Source: a bacterium
Lineage (GTDB): Bacteria; Patescibacteriota; Doudnabacteria; UBA920
Length of the DNA: 38,275 nucleotides
Assembly (NCBI GenBank): GCA_021825655.1
Contig: JAKAGU010000008.1
Coordinates: 1-38,275, forward strand
Direction: 5' to 3'
Shown: one piece after another, positions 1 to 9,038 of the stretch
Position numbering within the stretch: position 1 is the first letter of the stretch
Layout of the letters: each line of letters starts with the position of its first letter
Translations under genes and position numbers: made by a program
The notes under the pieces: generated by a model
The model's input: only the letters and a program-made list of their open reading frames with translations
Databases searched by the model: none
What the model was told of the DNA's origin: nothing

Positions 1-92
1 TGCTCTGTCAGTCTGGGTGTTTTCCGTTTTTTATAGTGGATAAGGCCTTATTTAGGCTGCTTTAGGAGCCCGTTTTTGGGGTTTGAATAATT

Positions 93-121
93 TTGCCGCA
101 AAAAATGTTTTGTGGTATAAT
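93..121 (+). promoter_or_regulatory. Putative sigma70-type promoter of the T4SS-like operon
   Basis: TTGCCG (93-98), 17-bp spacer, TATAAT (116-121), just upstream of the first ORF. Confidence 0.55.
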
Positions 122-135
122 TCATTCAAGTTTGA

Positions 136-3100
136 TTGCAGGAAACAGAATATTTTATTGATTTATTCGTGTTCCAAAGACCAGAAACAAAAAATAATCG
201 TAAAAAGGGGATTTTTAGTCGTTTAAGCGCTTTAACAACGCTGTTTTTTGCATTGAGCCTATTGTTGGCATACCCCAAGACTTCTTTTGCCTTAACTTGT
301 GGGGCTCCTTCGGTTGAAGGCGGTATGTCCACGTGCAGCGGGGGTTTAAATATTACTTTCAACCCGGCCCAGCCCCAGATTGGAACCCAGACTTCAATTT
401 CCGTAAGCCTCAAGGATTCAAGTGATGCAGCTTTTTTTAAAGACCAGGGAGCTACGTTACAGGTTTTTGTTGTAACACCGGGGATGATATGGGACAGCAC
501 TAACCAAATCTACCAGCAGGATTTTAGAGGCAGTTCCGTACAAGGTTCTTTTCTGGTTGGCGGCCAGTATATACCCAAAGCCGGAAGTTACAGCATTAGA
601 GCGGAAGTTTCTTATCAGGCAAACACCGGGCCCAGCGTTACAAATTATTCTTTTTCCCAGGATACCCAGCTGACCGTTCAGGCGGGAAGCAGTACCGGAG
701 GGCCAAGCTTAACTGTTACAGCAAGTGAAAGTTACGCAGACGGGCCAAATATTAACAAGGGTATTTCCTGGGTCTATCAGGATGGCGGCAGCGGCAAGCA
801 GGTGGCGAGTTATAAGGTGGATTGCGGAGACGGCAAAGGTACGCTGGCTGTGCCCAGCGGCCAGACGAGTTTCCGCTGCACCTATACCAACACAGCTAAG
901 GATTATACTGCAACTGTCTATGCTTACGATGCTGCGGGAGGGCAAGTTCTGTCCCAAAACATTACCAATTCCGTAACCGGATTGGAACAAACCCAGGGCG
1001 CTGGTTCCAGCAGCACAACTCCGGACGATGGCGGCGTGCTGTGGGGGCTGATTTCCAAAGTTGTGGGTTTTGTTCTGGGTATAATCCAGGAAATTATCTA
1101 TGCGATTTTTTACCTGCTGATTGTTCCAATTATCCAGGCGGTTTTATCCATTCATGTTTACACGGATACTTTTGTTTCGGTCATCTATCCGGGCTGGATT
1201 GTGCTAAGGAATTTGTGCAATATTATTTTCATTGTGGCCATTATGGCCATTGCCATTGGCACGCTTCTTCGCGTGGATTCATACAAGTCCAGAAGCGTGC
1301 TGGTTCAGCTGATACTGGCGGCTCTGCTGGTAAATTTCAGTTTGGTTATTGCCCAAATAGTCCTAGGTATTGCCGACACAGTGCAAAGCCAGTTTTTGCC
1401 GAATAACCAGGAAGTTATCCGCGCCTTGGGCAAGGACCTGATGGTGGCTTACCGTTCGGATGTTTTCAACCTGAAAATTACCGGATACTTTTCGGATATC
1501 GTAAAGCAGTTTATGTTCTTGATTTTAGCCTGCGGCAGCTTTATGGTATTTTTGGCCATTGCGGCTTTCCTGTTTATCCGGATGATTATGCTCTGGATCT
1601 TGCTTATGCTGTCGCCTTTGGCTTATGCGGCCGGAGCGCTGCCTTCCACGGCGCATTACCGATCCGAATGGTGGACCACCTTTTTAAAGTACGCATTTTT
1701 TACCCCGATTATGGCCTTTTTCCTAAATATGACGGCCATAGTTTCCAATACCTATAAACAAAATTCCATTTTCGGCTCTTTGGGGGTAAGTAATACGGAT
1801 TTTGGCAGCAACGATTTGTCCGCCTTTATATTCCGCACCGGCAGCACTCTGCTTTTGATTGTGTTTTTGATTGTGGCCCTGAAAGTGGCAGAAAGCTTTT
1901 CTATTTTCGGGGCGGGCGAAATTTCCAAGTTTGCCAAGGGCGGTATGTTCTTGCCGGTAGTCGGGGCGAAGGCTTTGGGCGGCAAAGCAGCGCAGACTTA
2001 CAGCAAATGGACCAACAAGAAAATGACAGCAGCGGAGGAAGCGGGCAAGACCAAGACTGCCAATGCCTGGCGCGCTGCCCAGTTTTTGAATTTTAAAGTG
2101 GCCAAGAAGGCTTGGGAAGAAAGGGCTCACGAAAAGGAACTGGAAGCCTATGAACCTTCCGTGGGTAGCGTCAGAGACAGTATCGGCAGAATCATTCCTA
2201 CGGAATGGACCAGGGACAAGCACGGTCCTTGGTATAAGAGGCGGTTTCATTTAGGGCAGAAAACTTTTTATGGCCGTATCAAGCAGCAGCAGATGATTTC
2301 CCAAAAAGAACGGGAATGGGACAATGCGGACTTGTCGGAGGAGGAAAAAGTGGAAGCCTGGATTGCGGCGCACCACCCGGAAGACAAGGAAGCTATCGAG
2401 CGTCTGTTGATTAAAGGCCGGCACGAGGATGGGCGCTCTATTGCGCTTGGGATGATTGCCAGGAAGAAGTTTGAACAGGAAACCTACAAACAGCTGAGAG
2501 CTAATAATGTTCCGGAAGGAGAGGCCCGCGCCAAGGCCCAGGCTTTGGCAGAGGAAATACCGGCTGAGTACGATGCGGTAGATGATTTAGATAATGTTAC
2601 GGAAGGGCTGGAGCACGCAGGTTTAAACAGCGAGCAAAGAGGTAGGATTGTGGCCCACTTGGATGAGCTGGGCGAAGCGGACAGGAAGCTTCGCGCCATT
2701 GGCAATGCCGTGCATGAGTTTGACGGCAAGTTCAGGACGGCCAATGACTTTTCCGGATACGAGAAAATGGAAAAAGCCATGGGCAGCGCGGAGATGTTGA
2801 AGGACTTGGCCGGCCTTCATGATGTTTTTGAAGAGCCGCAATTAGGCACGGATTACGATGAGGTTGAGGTGATGGTGGACGATGGTCATGGTAACCAGGT
2901 TGCCAAAAAAACCAAGGTATTCAAACAATTAAGATTTAAAGACGGTAATGGCCATATTAGCGAGATAAAAAGCTATGCGGATTTGGATTCTGTGTCTAAA
3001 GCGACGAACGTGGCGGATTGGAAAGAAAAAGGCGGCAATCTGCGCTACGAAATGACCGGTGCCCGCAAGCAAGGTTCTGCTCAAAAACGCGTGGACAGGG

Positions 3101-3705
3101 GCGATTCCGAAGCCTGGGGTTCGGCTTTGGAGCCAGCGGCCTTTTTGGTGCAGGATGAAAAGGGTGAGTTTAACAGGTTTACTTCTTTTGGCCGCAGGCT
3201 GTTCCAGCAATATAGCCAAGCCAACATCAACTCTTTGAAAAAAGGCCGCAAGATCCAAGCCCGTGTCCTTAAGGCTATTGGATTATATAAGGATCAAAAC
3301 GGCGACCTGAGCATAGAAAAAACCAAATTTAATGTAATGGCCGAAGGATTTGAATTGAACGAAGATTTTTCCGAGGCACTCTTAATGAAGGCTGATTTGG
3401 AAAAAGAACAAGCCGGGCAAATCAGGGACAGGGTTGGCGATGAAATGGTAAAAAGGTTGAGTGAGGGTATCAGCTCTTTGCCAGTCGAAAAACTTAATAT
3501 GGTGGATGCACAAAATCAGCCCATCAAGACATTAGATGAACTTAGGCGATACTGCGGCACCGATACCACCAGTGCTGAATGGGGTAAGGTAAAGAAAGCA
3601 ATAATCGGCGAAAAGGTAACAACACAACCAGACCCAAGCAAGCCCCCGGTTACTACTTGGAAGAAAGGAATTATTGTGATACCGGAAAAATCGGAAAAGC
3701 CATAA
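136..3705 (+). CDS. VirB6/TrbL-like type IV secretion system polytopic membrane protein with long charged C-terminal tail
   Basis: 1189-aa ORF; N-terminal hydrophobic signal, Ig-like extracellular region, cluster of TM helices (PGWIVLRNLCNIIFIVAIMAIAIGTLL...), long hydrophilic tail; first gene of a PrgI/VirB4 operon. TTG start at 136 is uncertain; an in-frame GTG at about 169 is an alternative. Confidence 0.75.
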   Translation: MQETEYFIDLFVFQRPETKNNRKKGIFSRLSALTTLFFALSLLLAYPKTSFALTCGAPSVEGGMSTCSGGLNITFNPAQPQIGTQTSISVSLKDSSDAAFFKDQGATLQVFVVTPGMIWDSTNQIYQQDFRGSSVQGSFLVGGQYIPKAGSYSIRAEVSYQANTGPSVTNYSFSQDTQLTVQAGSSTGGPSLTVTASESYADGPNINKGISWVYQDGGSGKQVASYKVDCGDGKGTLAVPSGQTSFRCTYTNTAKDYTATVYAYDAAGGQVLSQNITNSVTGLEQTQGAGSSSTTPDDGGVLWGLISKVVGFVLGIIQEIIYAIFYLLIVPIIQAVLSIHVYTDTFVSVIYPGWIVLRNLCNIIFIVAIMAIAIGTLLRVDSYKSRSVLVQLILAALLVNFSLVIAQIVLGIADTVQSQFLPNNQEVIRALGKDLMVAYRSDVFNLKITGYFSDIVKQFMFLILACGSFMVFLAIAAFLFIRMIMLWILLMLSPLAYAAGALPSTAHYRSEWWTTFLKYAFFTPIMAFFLNMTAIVSNTYKQNSIFGSLGVSNTDFGSNDLSAFIFRTGSTLLLIVFLIVALKVAESFSIFGAGEISKFAKGGMFLPVVGAKALGGKAAQTYSKWTNKKMTAAEEAGKTKTANAWRAAQFLNFKVAKKAWEERAHEKELEAYEPSVGSVRDSIGRIIPTEWTRDKHGPWYKRRFHLGQKTFYGRIKQQQMISQKEREWDNADLSEEEKVEAWIAAHHPEDKEAIERLLIKGRHEDGRSIALGMIARKKFEQETYKQLRANNVPEGEARAKAQALAEEIPAEYDAVDDLDNVTEGLEHAGLNSEQRGRIVAHLDELGEADRKLRAIGNAVHEFDGKFRTANDFSGYEKMEKAMGSAEMLKDLAGLHDVFEEPQLGTDYDEVEVMVDDGHGNQVAKKTKVFKQLRFKDGNGHISEIKSYADLDSVSKATNVADWKEKGGNLRYEMTGARKQGSAQKRVDRGDSEAWGSALEPAAFLVQDEKGEFNRFTSFGRRLFQQYSQANINSLKKGRKIQARVLKAIGLYKDQNGDLSIEKTKFNVMAEGFELNEDFSEALLMKADLEKEQAGQIRDRVGDEMVKRLSEGISSLPVEKLNMVDAQNQPIKTLDELRRYCGTDTTSAEWGKVKKAIIGEKVTTQPDPSKPPVTTWKKGIIVIPEKSEKP

Positions 3706-3717
3706 GCCAGCAAGCAT

Positions 3718-4821
3718 ATGAATATTAACCATATTACAGAAGAAAATTTTGAAAGAATGGACCCAGCTTTATTGCTGGATCCGAAACGGTATCCTGAGGT
3801 GGAGGCTGTGGTGCTTAGCGTTGACGCTGCGGATACGGGTGATTATGCCAAAGAGTACGGAGGCATGCTGGCAAGCAAACTGGGAGAAGCCGGCGCCCGT
3901 ATGCCGGAAGAGCTTAAGGTGAAGTATTTTGCTTTGCTGAAAATTTTAAGATTGAGCGCGCTGGAATCCACTCCGGATGTTGAAAAAGAGAAGTTCTTCA
4001 ATGAATTGGTTTTGGCCGTGTTCCAGACGGATTTAGTCGACCCTAAAAGCAAGCTCGACACGTTTTTCAGGGGTTTTTATCATGACCCGCAGGCCATTGA
4101 GCACTATCGCGGGTTATTCCTGAAGGCTTTGGAAAGAAATCAGGAGGTTTTGGGAAGCCAGAATTTACAGGTGGACACCGGGGCGGATACCAAAACTTTG
4201 CGCCCCACATTAGCCAACTGGCTGACCGATTACAATTATAGTTCACACTTATCCAGTGGCACTCATAGGCGGGGCGGTTTTGAACAAACAAACTATTTTT
4301 TGCACTCGCCGAATGTAAAAAATCTTAACAAAGCCGACAAGGACGCTTTGTTGAAATTTTTGCAGTTTTATGACTGGCTGAGGTTTGACCCGCTTAAGTA
4401 TGACTTTAGCTTGCCCGGGCAGGAACCGTGGGAAGACGAAACGGTGGAGTTTGCAAAACCGGAAAAAGTTTTGCCCGAAGACCTGGCTGATTTGATTGAA
4501 AAACTTCGAGCTGCTCCCACCGAAAGCACCAAAGACATTCAAGGTTTAAATTATATGGTTGGCAAGTCCGGGGTCATGCCCGCGCCGGCCCAGCCCCAGG
4601 CCCCAGTTGCCAATGCGGCCAAGCCTGCGCCTATCTTGCCGTCCCGTGCGGATGACAAGCCTGTTGCCCAGATACTGCCCAAATTGCCGCCGGTCGTGCC
4701 AAAGGGTCCGGCGCCGCGCAGCCTGATGGACATAAAAGCGGATATTGAAAATAAAAAACGCAAGGCTCAGGAGGAAATTGACAGGAAATTGGACGAGCTG
4801 AAACGCAAAGTCGGGAAATAA
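3718..4821 (+). CDS. Hypothetical T4SS-locus protein with Pro/Ala-rich C-terminal part
   Basis: 367-aa ORF collinear with the operon; Pro/Ala linker followed by a charged coiled C-terminus. Confidence 0.7.
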   Translation: MNINHITEENFERMDPALLLDPKRYPEVEAVVLSVDAADTGDYAKEYGGMLASKLGEAGARMPEELKVKYFALLKILRLSALESTPDVEKEKFFNELVLAVFQTDLVDPKSKLDTFFRGFYHDPQAIEHYRGLFLKALERNQEVLGSQNLQVDTGADTKTLRPTLANWLTDYNYSSHLSSGTHRRGGFEQTNYFLHSPNVKNLNKADKDALLKFLQFYDWLRFDPLKYDFSLPGQEPWEDETVEFAKPEKVLPEDLADLIEKLRAAPTESTKDIQGLNYMVGKSGVMPAPAQPQAPVANAAKPAPILPSRADDKPVAQILPKLPPVVPKGPAPRSLMDIKADIENKKRKAQEEIDRKLDELKRKVGK

Positions 4822-4849
4822 ACAGGCTAAATGAGTAAATAAAAACAAA

Positions 4850-5884
4850 GTGCAGCAAGACCGCTATGACAACTTAATACAGCTGATTCAAAGCTCGAGC
4901 ATTTTAAGCCTCAGGGAGCGTTCTGAGTGGTCGGCGCTTTTGGAATTGATGAACGATAAGCAGCTTAACGAGTTGGAAAAAATACTGCTCGCCGCCCAAG
5001 AACAGGACGAAGCGGCCCAGCAGCCTGCTGTTCAGCCGGTTCAGCCGGCAAGGCCTGCGCCCGCCCCGATTAAAACCGTGACTCCGGAAAGCTTGCTGCA
5101 TAACCTGCAGCCGGCAAAACCCACCCGGCCTTTGGAGGACATCCGGCGCAACAATACGTTTACTAAAATTAAGGACGTGCTGGCGGAAAAAGAGCTGCCG
5201 CCGGGCCATCCCGGGCCGCTTCAGGAATTGGAGCTGCTCAAACCGCAGTTGCCGGCCCAGCCCGCCCCTGCTGTCAGACCGTCTCCTTTGCCTGCGCGCC
5301 CGGCCCCGCCCGTAGCGCCTTCCCCCAAGCCAAAACCGGGCTTGGAGCCTTCCGTGGATTTATCCAAGCTCTTGGCAAAAAAATTGGCTAACCAGGACGG
5401 GCTTATGCCCAGGCCTTTGCCGCGCCCGCCCGTAGCGCCTAAAGTGCCCATAAAGACCTCGGTCAATACTCAAGTCCAGGGAGAAGGCCGGAGCCTTGGC
5501 GTGGAGCTGGACAAAGTCAGGGGCCTGGAGCAGGCGGAAAAAGTTTTCCAGCCCGCGCAAAAGCCGGCAACGGCCCATCGTGAGCATTTTTATGAAAAGC
5601 CTAACATAACTTCGCTGCAAAGCTTGGCTGGATTAACCTACGATAATTTTGCCGCCAGCAAATCCCGGGAGCTGTTTGAACAGCTTGGCCGGTTGATAAA
5701 ACAGTACGGTTTTCATGATGTGCGCAACTACCTTGAACAGAGCCCGCTTTATCAGGTATATGTGGACACAGGCGCCAAAGTACTGGCAGGCCAGGCCGAT
5801 TTTGTGCAGGAGTGGGAGGGTCTTATGAGCCAGGAGGATTTTGAAACATTTGCAGACCTGTTGATTCAAATGCATACGGTTTAG
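4850..5884 (+). CDS. Hypothetical Pro/Ala-rich T4SS-locus protein
   Basis: 344-aa ORF with GTG start; proline-rich centre, folded-looking N- and C-termini. Confidence 0.65.
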   Translation: MQQDRYDNLIQLIQSSSILSLRERSEWSALLELMNDKQLNELEKILLAAQEQDEAAQQPAVQPVQPARPAPAPIKTVTPESLLHNLQPAKPTRPLEDIRRNNTFTKIKDVLAEKELPPGHPGPLQELELLKPQLPAQPAPAVRPSPLPARPAPPVAPSPKPKPGLEPSVDLSKLLAKKLANQDGLMPRPLPRPPVAPKVPIKTSVNTQVQGEGRSLGVELDKVRGLEQAEKVFQPAQKPATAHREHFYEKPNITSLQSLAGLTYDNFAASKSRELFEQLGRLIKQYGFHDVRNYLEQSPLYQVYVDTGAKVLAGQADFVQEWEGLMSQEDFETFADLLIQMHTV

Positions 5885-5913
5885 GTGTGTTATAATAATT
5901 AAGTCCAAAAACT

Positions 5914-6375
5914 GTGCAATTTCCTGTCCCGCAATTTACCGAAGTCGAAGACAAAATTATCGGCCCGCTGACCTTAAAGCAGTTTGGCATTGTGTTTGGC
6001 GCAGGCATTTTAGTGTTTTTGGTCTATACGGTATCGGGGAAGAACCTGATTGCCGGCATTGTCGCCCTTTTGTTTTTCGGCCTGCCGGGGTTGGGTGTTG
6101 CCTTTGCCAAGATTAACGGCCGGCCTTTGTATAATTCCCTGAGCTATATGCTGGAGTTTATTTTCAGCCAGAAGGTGCTAATTTTCCACAAAGAAATCAA
6201 TTCGCACAGCTCTTCGTCCAAGGTGAAAAATGCTGAGGTAAAGTCGGCCACCCAGGTTGCGGCCTCGGCTAGTCCCCAAACCGTGGAAACCACGGAGAGC
6301 CGCATTAAAAAAGTTCACGAGCTGCTGCATAAAAAGGCCGAAGAAGAAGCGGACCTGGCTAAAAAAATCGAGTAA
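5914..6375 (+). CDS. PrgI family membrane protein
   Basis: MQFPVPQFTEVEDKIIGPLTLKQFGIVFGAGILVFLVY is typical of the PrgI family; sits immediately before VirB4 genes. Confidence 0.85.
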   Translation: MQFPVPQFTEVEDKIIGPLTLKQFGIVFGAGILVFLVYTVSGKNLIAGIVALLFFGLPGLGVAFAKINGRPLYNSLSYMLEFIFSQKVLIFHKEINSHSSSSKVKNAEVKSATQVAASASPQTVETTESRIKKVHELLHKKAEEEADLAKKIE

Positions 6376-6396
6376 AAATTTAATCTCCCTCTGTTT

Positions 6397-7083
6397 ATGA
6401 ATCTGGACATGCGCAAAAAAAAGACCGTAATTGGCAAAACCACCCAAGGTTTTTTGAGGTTGTCGGAAATCAAGAACGACAGCGTGGTTATGGATGACGG
6501 CACTCTGAGGGCCATTGTTGCCGTGTCTTCCACCAATTTTGACTTAAAAAGCCAAGAGGAGCAGAATTCTATTATTTTCGCCTTCCAGAGGTTTGTAAAC
6601 TCCCTGGAGTTTTCCGTGCAGATTTTGATGCAAAGCCGCAAGATGGAGATTGGCGGCTATTTGGAAAAGCTGAAAAAAATGGCGGAAAAGCAGACCAACG
6701 AACTTTTAAGGGTGCAGACTCTGGAATACGTCGAGTTCATTAACCGGCTGATTGAGAACGCCAGTATTATGAACAAGAATTTTTATATTGTGGTGCCGCT
6801 GGGTACGAGTATTTTGCCCAAAGTTCCTGGTTTTTTTAGCCGGGTATTCGGCAACGGCAAGGCTAAAGAAACCAAGCAGCGCATTGAGAATTTTGAAAAA
6901 TCGAAAGCCGACCTGGATTTAAGAGTGGAATCGGTTATGGCTAATTTGGGCGGCATGGGCCTGAAAGGCGCCCGGCTAAAGACCGAAGAAATAATCCAGC
7001 TATACTACAATTCCTACAATTTTGAGGCTGCGCCGGTAATTGACCCAAGCAAGCTTGGGGACATGAAAATTTTAGTCAGCTAA
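6397..7083 (+). CDS. TraC/VirB4 N-terminal-like protein
   Basis: 228 aa; resembles the N-terminal domain of conjugative ATPases; located directly upstream of the VirB4 ATPase ORF. Confidence 0.75.
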   Translation: MNLDMRKKKTVIGKTTQGFLRLSEIKNDSVVMDDGTLRAIVAVSSTNFDLKSQEEQNSIIFAFQRFVNSLEFSVQILMQSRKMEIGGYLEKLKKMAEKQTNELLRVQTLEYVEFINRLIENASIMNKNFYIVVPLGTSILPKVPGFFSRVFGNGKAKETKQRIENFEKSKADLDLRVESVMANLGGMGLKGARLKTEEIIQLYYNSYNFEAAPVIDPSKLGDMKILVS

Positions 7084-7110
7084 ATTTTATTTTTTCTTAG
7101 AAACAAAATT

Positions 7111-8958
7111 ATGTCTTTATTCGGAAAAATTGACGAGCAGGAACTGAAGGCCAAAAAACAGAAGCTGGAAGAGATGCAAAGCGAAAAGAGCGTGGACCAG
7201 AAGCTTGCAGACATCGAAAAGACCTACCGTGAAGGCCTGACCACGCTTAAGGATTTAATCGCCCCGGCGGCTTTGGAGTTCCAGAATTCGCATTTTCTGC
7301 TCAACGGCAAGTTTGCCCGCAGTTTTTTTGTTCTTGCTTACCCGCGCTTCCTGTCCACCAACTGGATGTCTTTTATCATCAATTCGGAAAGCGCACTGGA
7401 CGTGTCCATGTTCATTTATCCCATTGATTCCGAGACTATTTTAAAGAAATTGAAAAGCAAAGTGGGGGAAATTGGCTCGCAGATGTCCATTAACCAGGAA
7501 AAGGGTAATGTCCGCGACCCCATGCTGGAAACCGCCTACCACGACGTGGAAGGCCTGCGCGATTCGCTGATGCAAGGCACGGAAAAATATTTCCGTTTCG
7601 CTCTGTACCTCACCATATACGCCAAGGATTTAAAGGAGCTGGACACTTCTTCCACCACCCTGGAAAGCGCGCTCGGCGCAAAGCTGATTGTGACCAAGCG
7701 GGCGTTGATGCAAACCCAGGCGGGTTTTAATTCCACTTTGCCCTTGGGCCTCGACGAGCTGGATGTGGGCAACAACATGAACACCGGCCCGCTTTCAACA
7801 GTCTTTCCTTTCGTCTCGTCTGACCTGACTTCCAATGACGGCATTCTTTACGGCATTAACCGCCACAACAACAGCCTTATTCTCTTTGACCGTTTTGCCA
7901 TGGAAAATGCCAACTCCGTGGTGTTTGCCAAATCCGGGGCGGGCAAGTCTTATGCCGTAAAATTGGAAGTTTTGCGCAGCCTTATGGTCGGCACGGATGT
8001 GATTATCATCGATCCGGAAAACGAATATAAGCATTTGGCCGACGCCGTAGGCGGGGCGTATATGAGCGTGTCCCTAAATTCCGCTTCCCGGATTAACCCT
8101 TTTGATTTGCCGGTGGCCATTGAAGGAGAAGACAACGCCGACGTTTTACGGAGCGCGGTGGTCAATCTTTTGGGCATGTTCAGCCTGATGCTGGGAAAAC
8201 TCAATCCCACTGAAGAAGCTATAATGGACAAGGCGATTTGGCAGACATATGCCAAAAAAGATATTACACCGGAGCTGGCGGATTTCCGCAACGTGGAGTA
8301 TCCCACCATGAACGACCTGGTGGAAATTTTGGGCGGCACTGTGGGGGCTGAAAGCCTAGCCCAGCGCATGACAAAGTTTACTGAAGGCACCTTTGCCGGG
8401 CTGTTTAACCAGCCAACCAACGTGGTTTTAAACAACCAGCTGGTGGTTTTCTCTATCCGCGACCTTGAAGACGAGCTCCGGCCCATTGCCATGTATATCA
8501 TTTTGAGTTTTATTTGGAACGTGGTCCGAAGCGAGCTTAAGCGCCGGATTCTGGTGGTGGACGAAGCGTGGATTATGATGCAGCATGAAGACAGCGCCCG
8601 GTTTTTGTTCAGTATTGCCAAGCGCGGGCGCAAGTACTACATGGGCCTTTCCACCATTACCCAGGACGTGGCGGATTTCATGGCCAGCCCTTACGGCAAG
8701 CCGATTGTGACCAACTCTTCCATCCAGCTGCTCTTAAAGCAGTCGCCGGCGGCCATAAACATTATTGCCGACACTTTCTTTTTGACCGAGGGCGAAAAGT
8801 ATCTATTGCTGGAAAGCGAAGTGGGAGAAGGAATTTTCTTTGCCGGACTCAAACACGCGGCCATTAAAATTTATGCTTCATATGTGGAAGACCAGATTAT
8901 TACCACAGACCCCAAACAGCTTTTGGAAATCCAGGAGAGCCAGGAAAAACTAAGTTAA
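7111..8958 (+). CDS. virB4: VirB4 family type IV secretion ATPase
   Basis: 615 aa; Walker A FAKSGAGKS, Walker B RILVVDEAWIMM, TQDVADF motif. Confidence 0.92.
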   Translation: MSLFGKIDEQELKAKKQKLEEMQSEKSVDQKLADIEKTYREGLTTLKDLIAPAALEFQNSHFLLNGKFARSFFVLAYPRFLSTNWMSFIINSESALDVSMFIYPIDSETILKKLKSKVGEIGSQMSINQEKGNVRDPMLETAYHDVEGLRDSLMQGTEKYFRFALYLTIYAKDLKELDTSSTTLESALGAKLIVTKRALMQTQAGFNSTLPLGLDELDVGNNMNTGPLSTVFPFVSSDLTSNDGILYGINRHNNSLILFDRFAMENANSVVFAKSGAGKSYAVKLEVLRSLMVGTDVIIIDPENEYKHLADAVGGAYMSVSLNSASRINPFDLPVAIEGEDNADVLRSAVVNLLGMFSLMLGKLNPTEEAIMDKAIWQTYAKKDITPELADFRNVEYPTMNDLVEILGGTVGAESLAQRMTKFTEGTFAGLFNQPTNVVLNNQLVVFSIRDLEDELRPIAMYIILSFIWNVVRSELKRRILVVDEAWIMMQHEDSARFLFSIAKRGRKYYMGLSTITQDVADFMASPYGKPIVTNSSIQLLLKQSPAAINIIADTFFLTEGEKYLLLESEVGEGIFFAGLKHAAIKIYASYVEDQIITTDPKQLLEIQESQEKLS

Positions 8959-8962
8959 TGAA

Positions 8963-9035
8963 CAGATAGTAGCCGGCTTGTAGTTAGAAAAGGAGTTTTC
9001 CTAATACTAGCTACTATCTGCCGGCTACTTTTTAT
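8963..9035 (+). terminator. Attenuator/terminator-like structure with two mutually exclusive stems
   Basis: CAGATAGTAG (8963-8972)/CTACTATCTG (9011-9020), versus GTAGCCGG (8969-8976)/CCGGCTAC (9021-9028) followed by a T-rich tract. Confidence 0.55.
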
Positions 9036-9038
9036 TTT

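Noticed and set aside
7950-8633. 227-aa antisense ORF inside virB4
   Set aside because: Shadow ORF of a strongly supported coding gene; no recognisable domain, Ser/Arg-rich composition typical of antisense frames.
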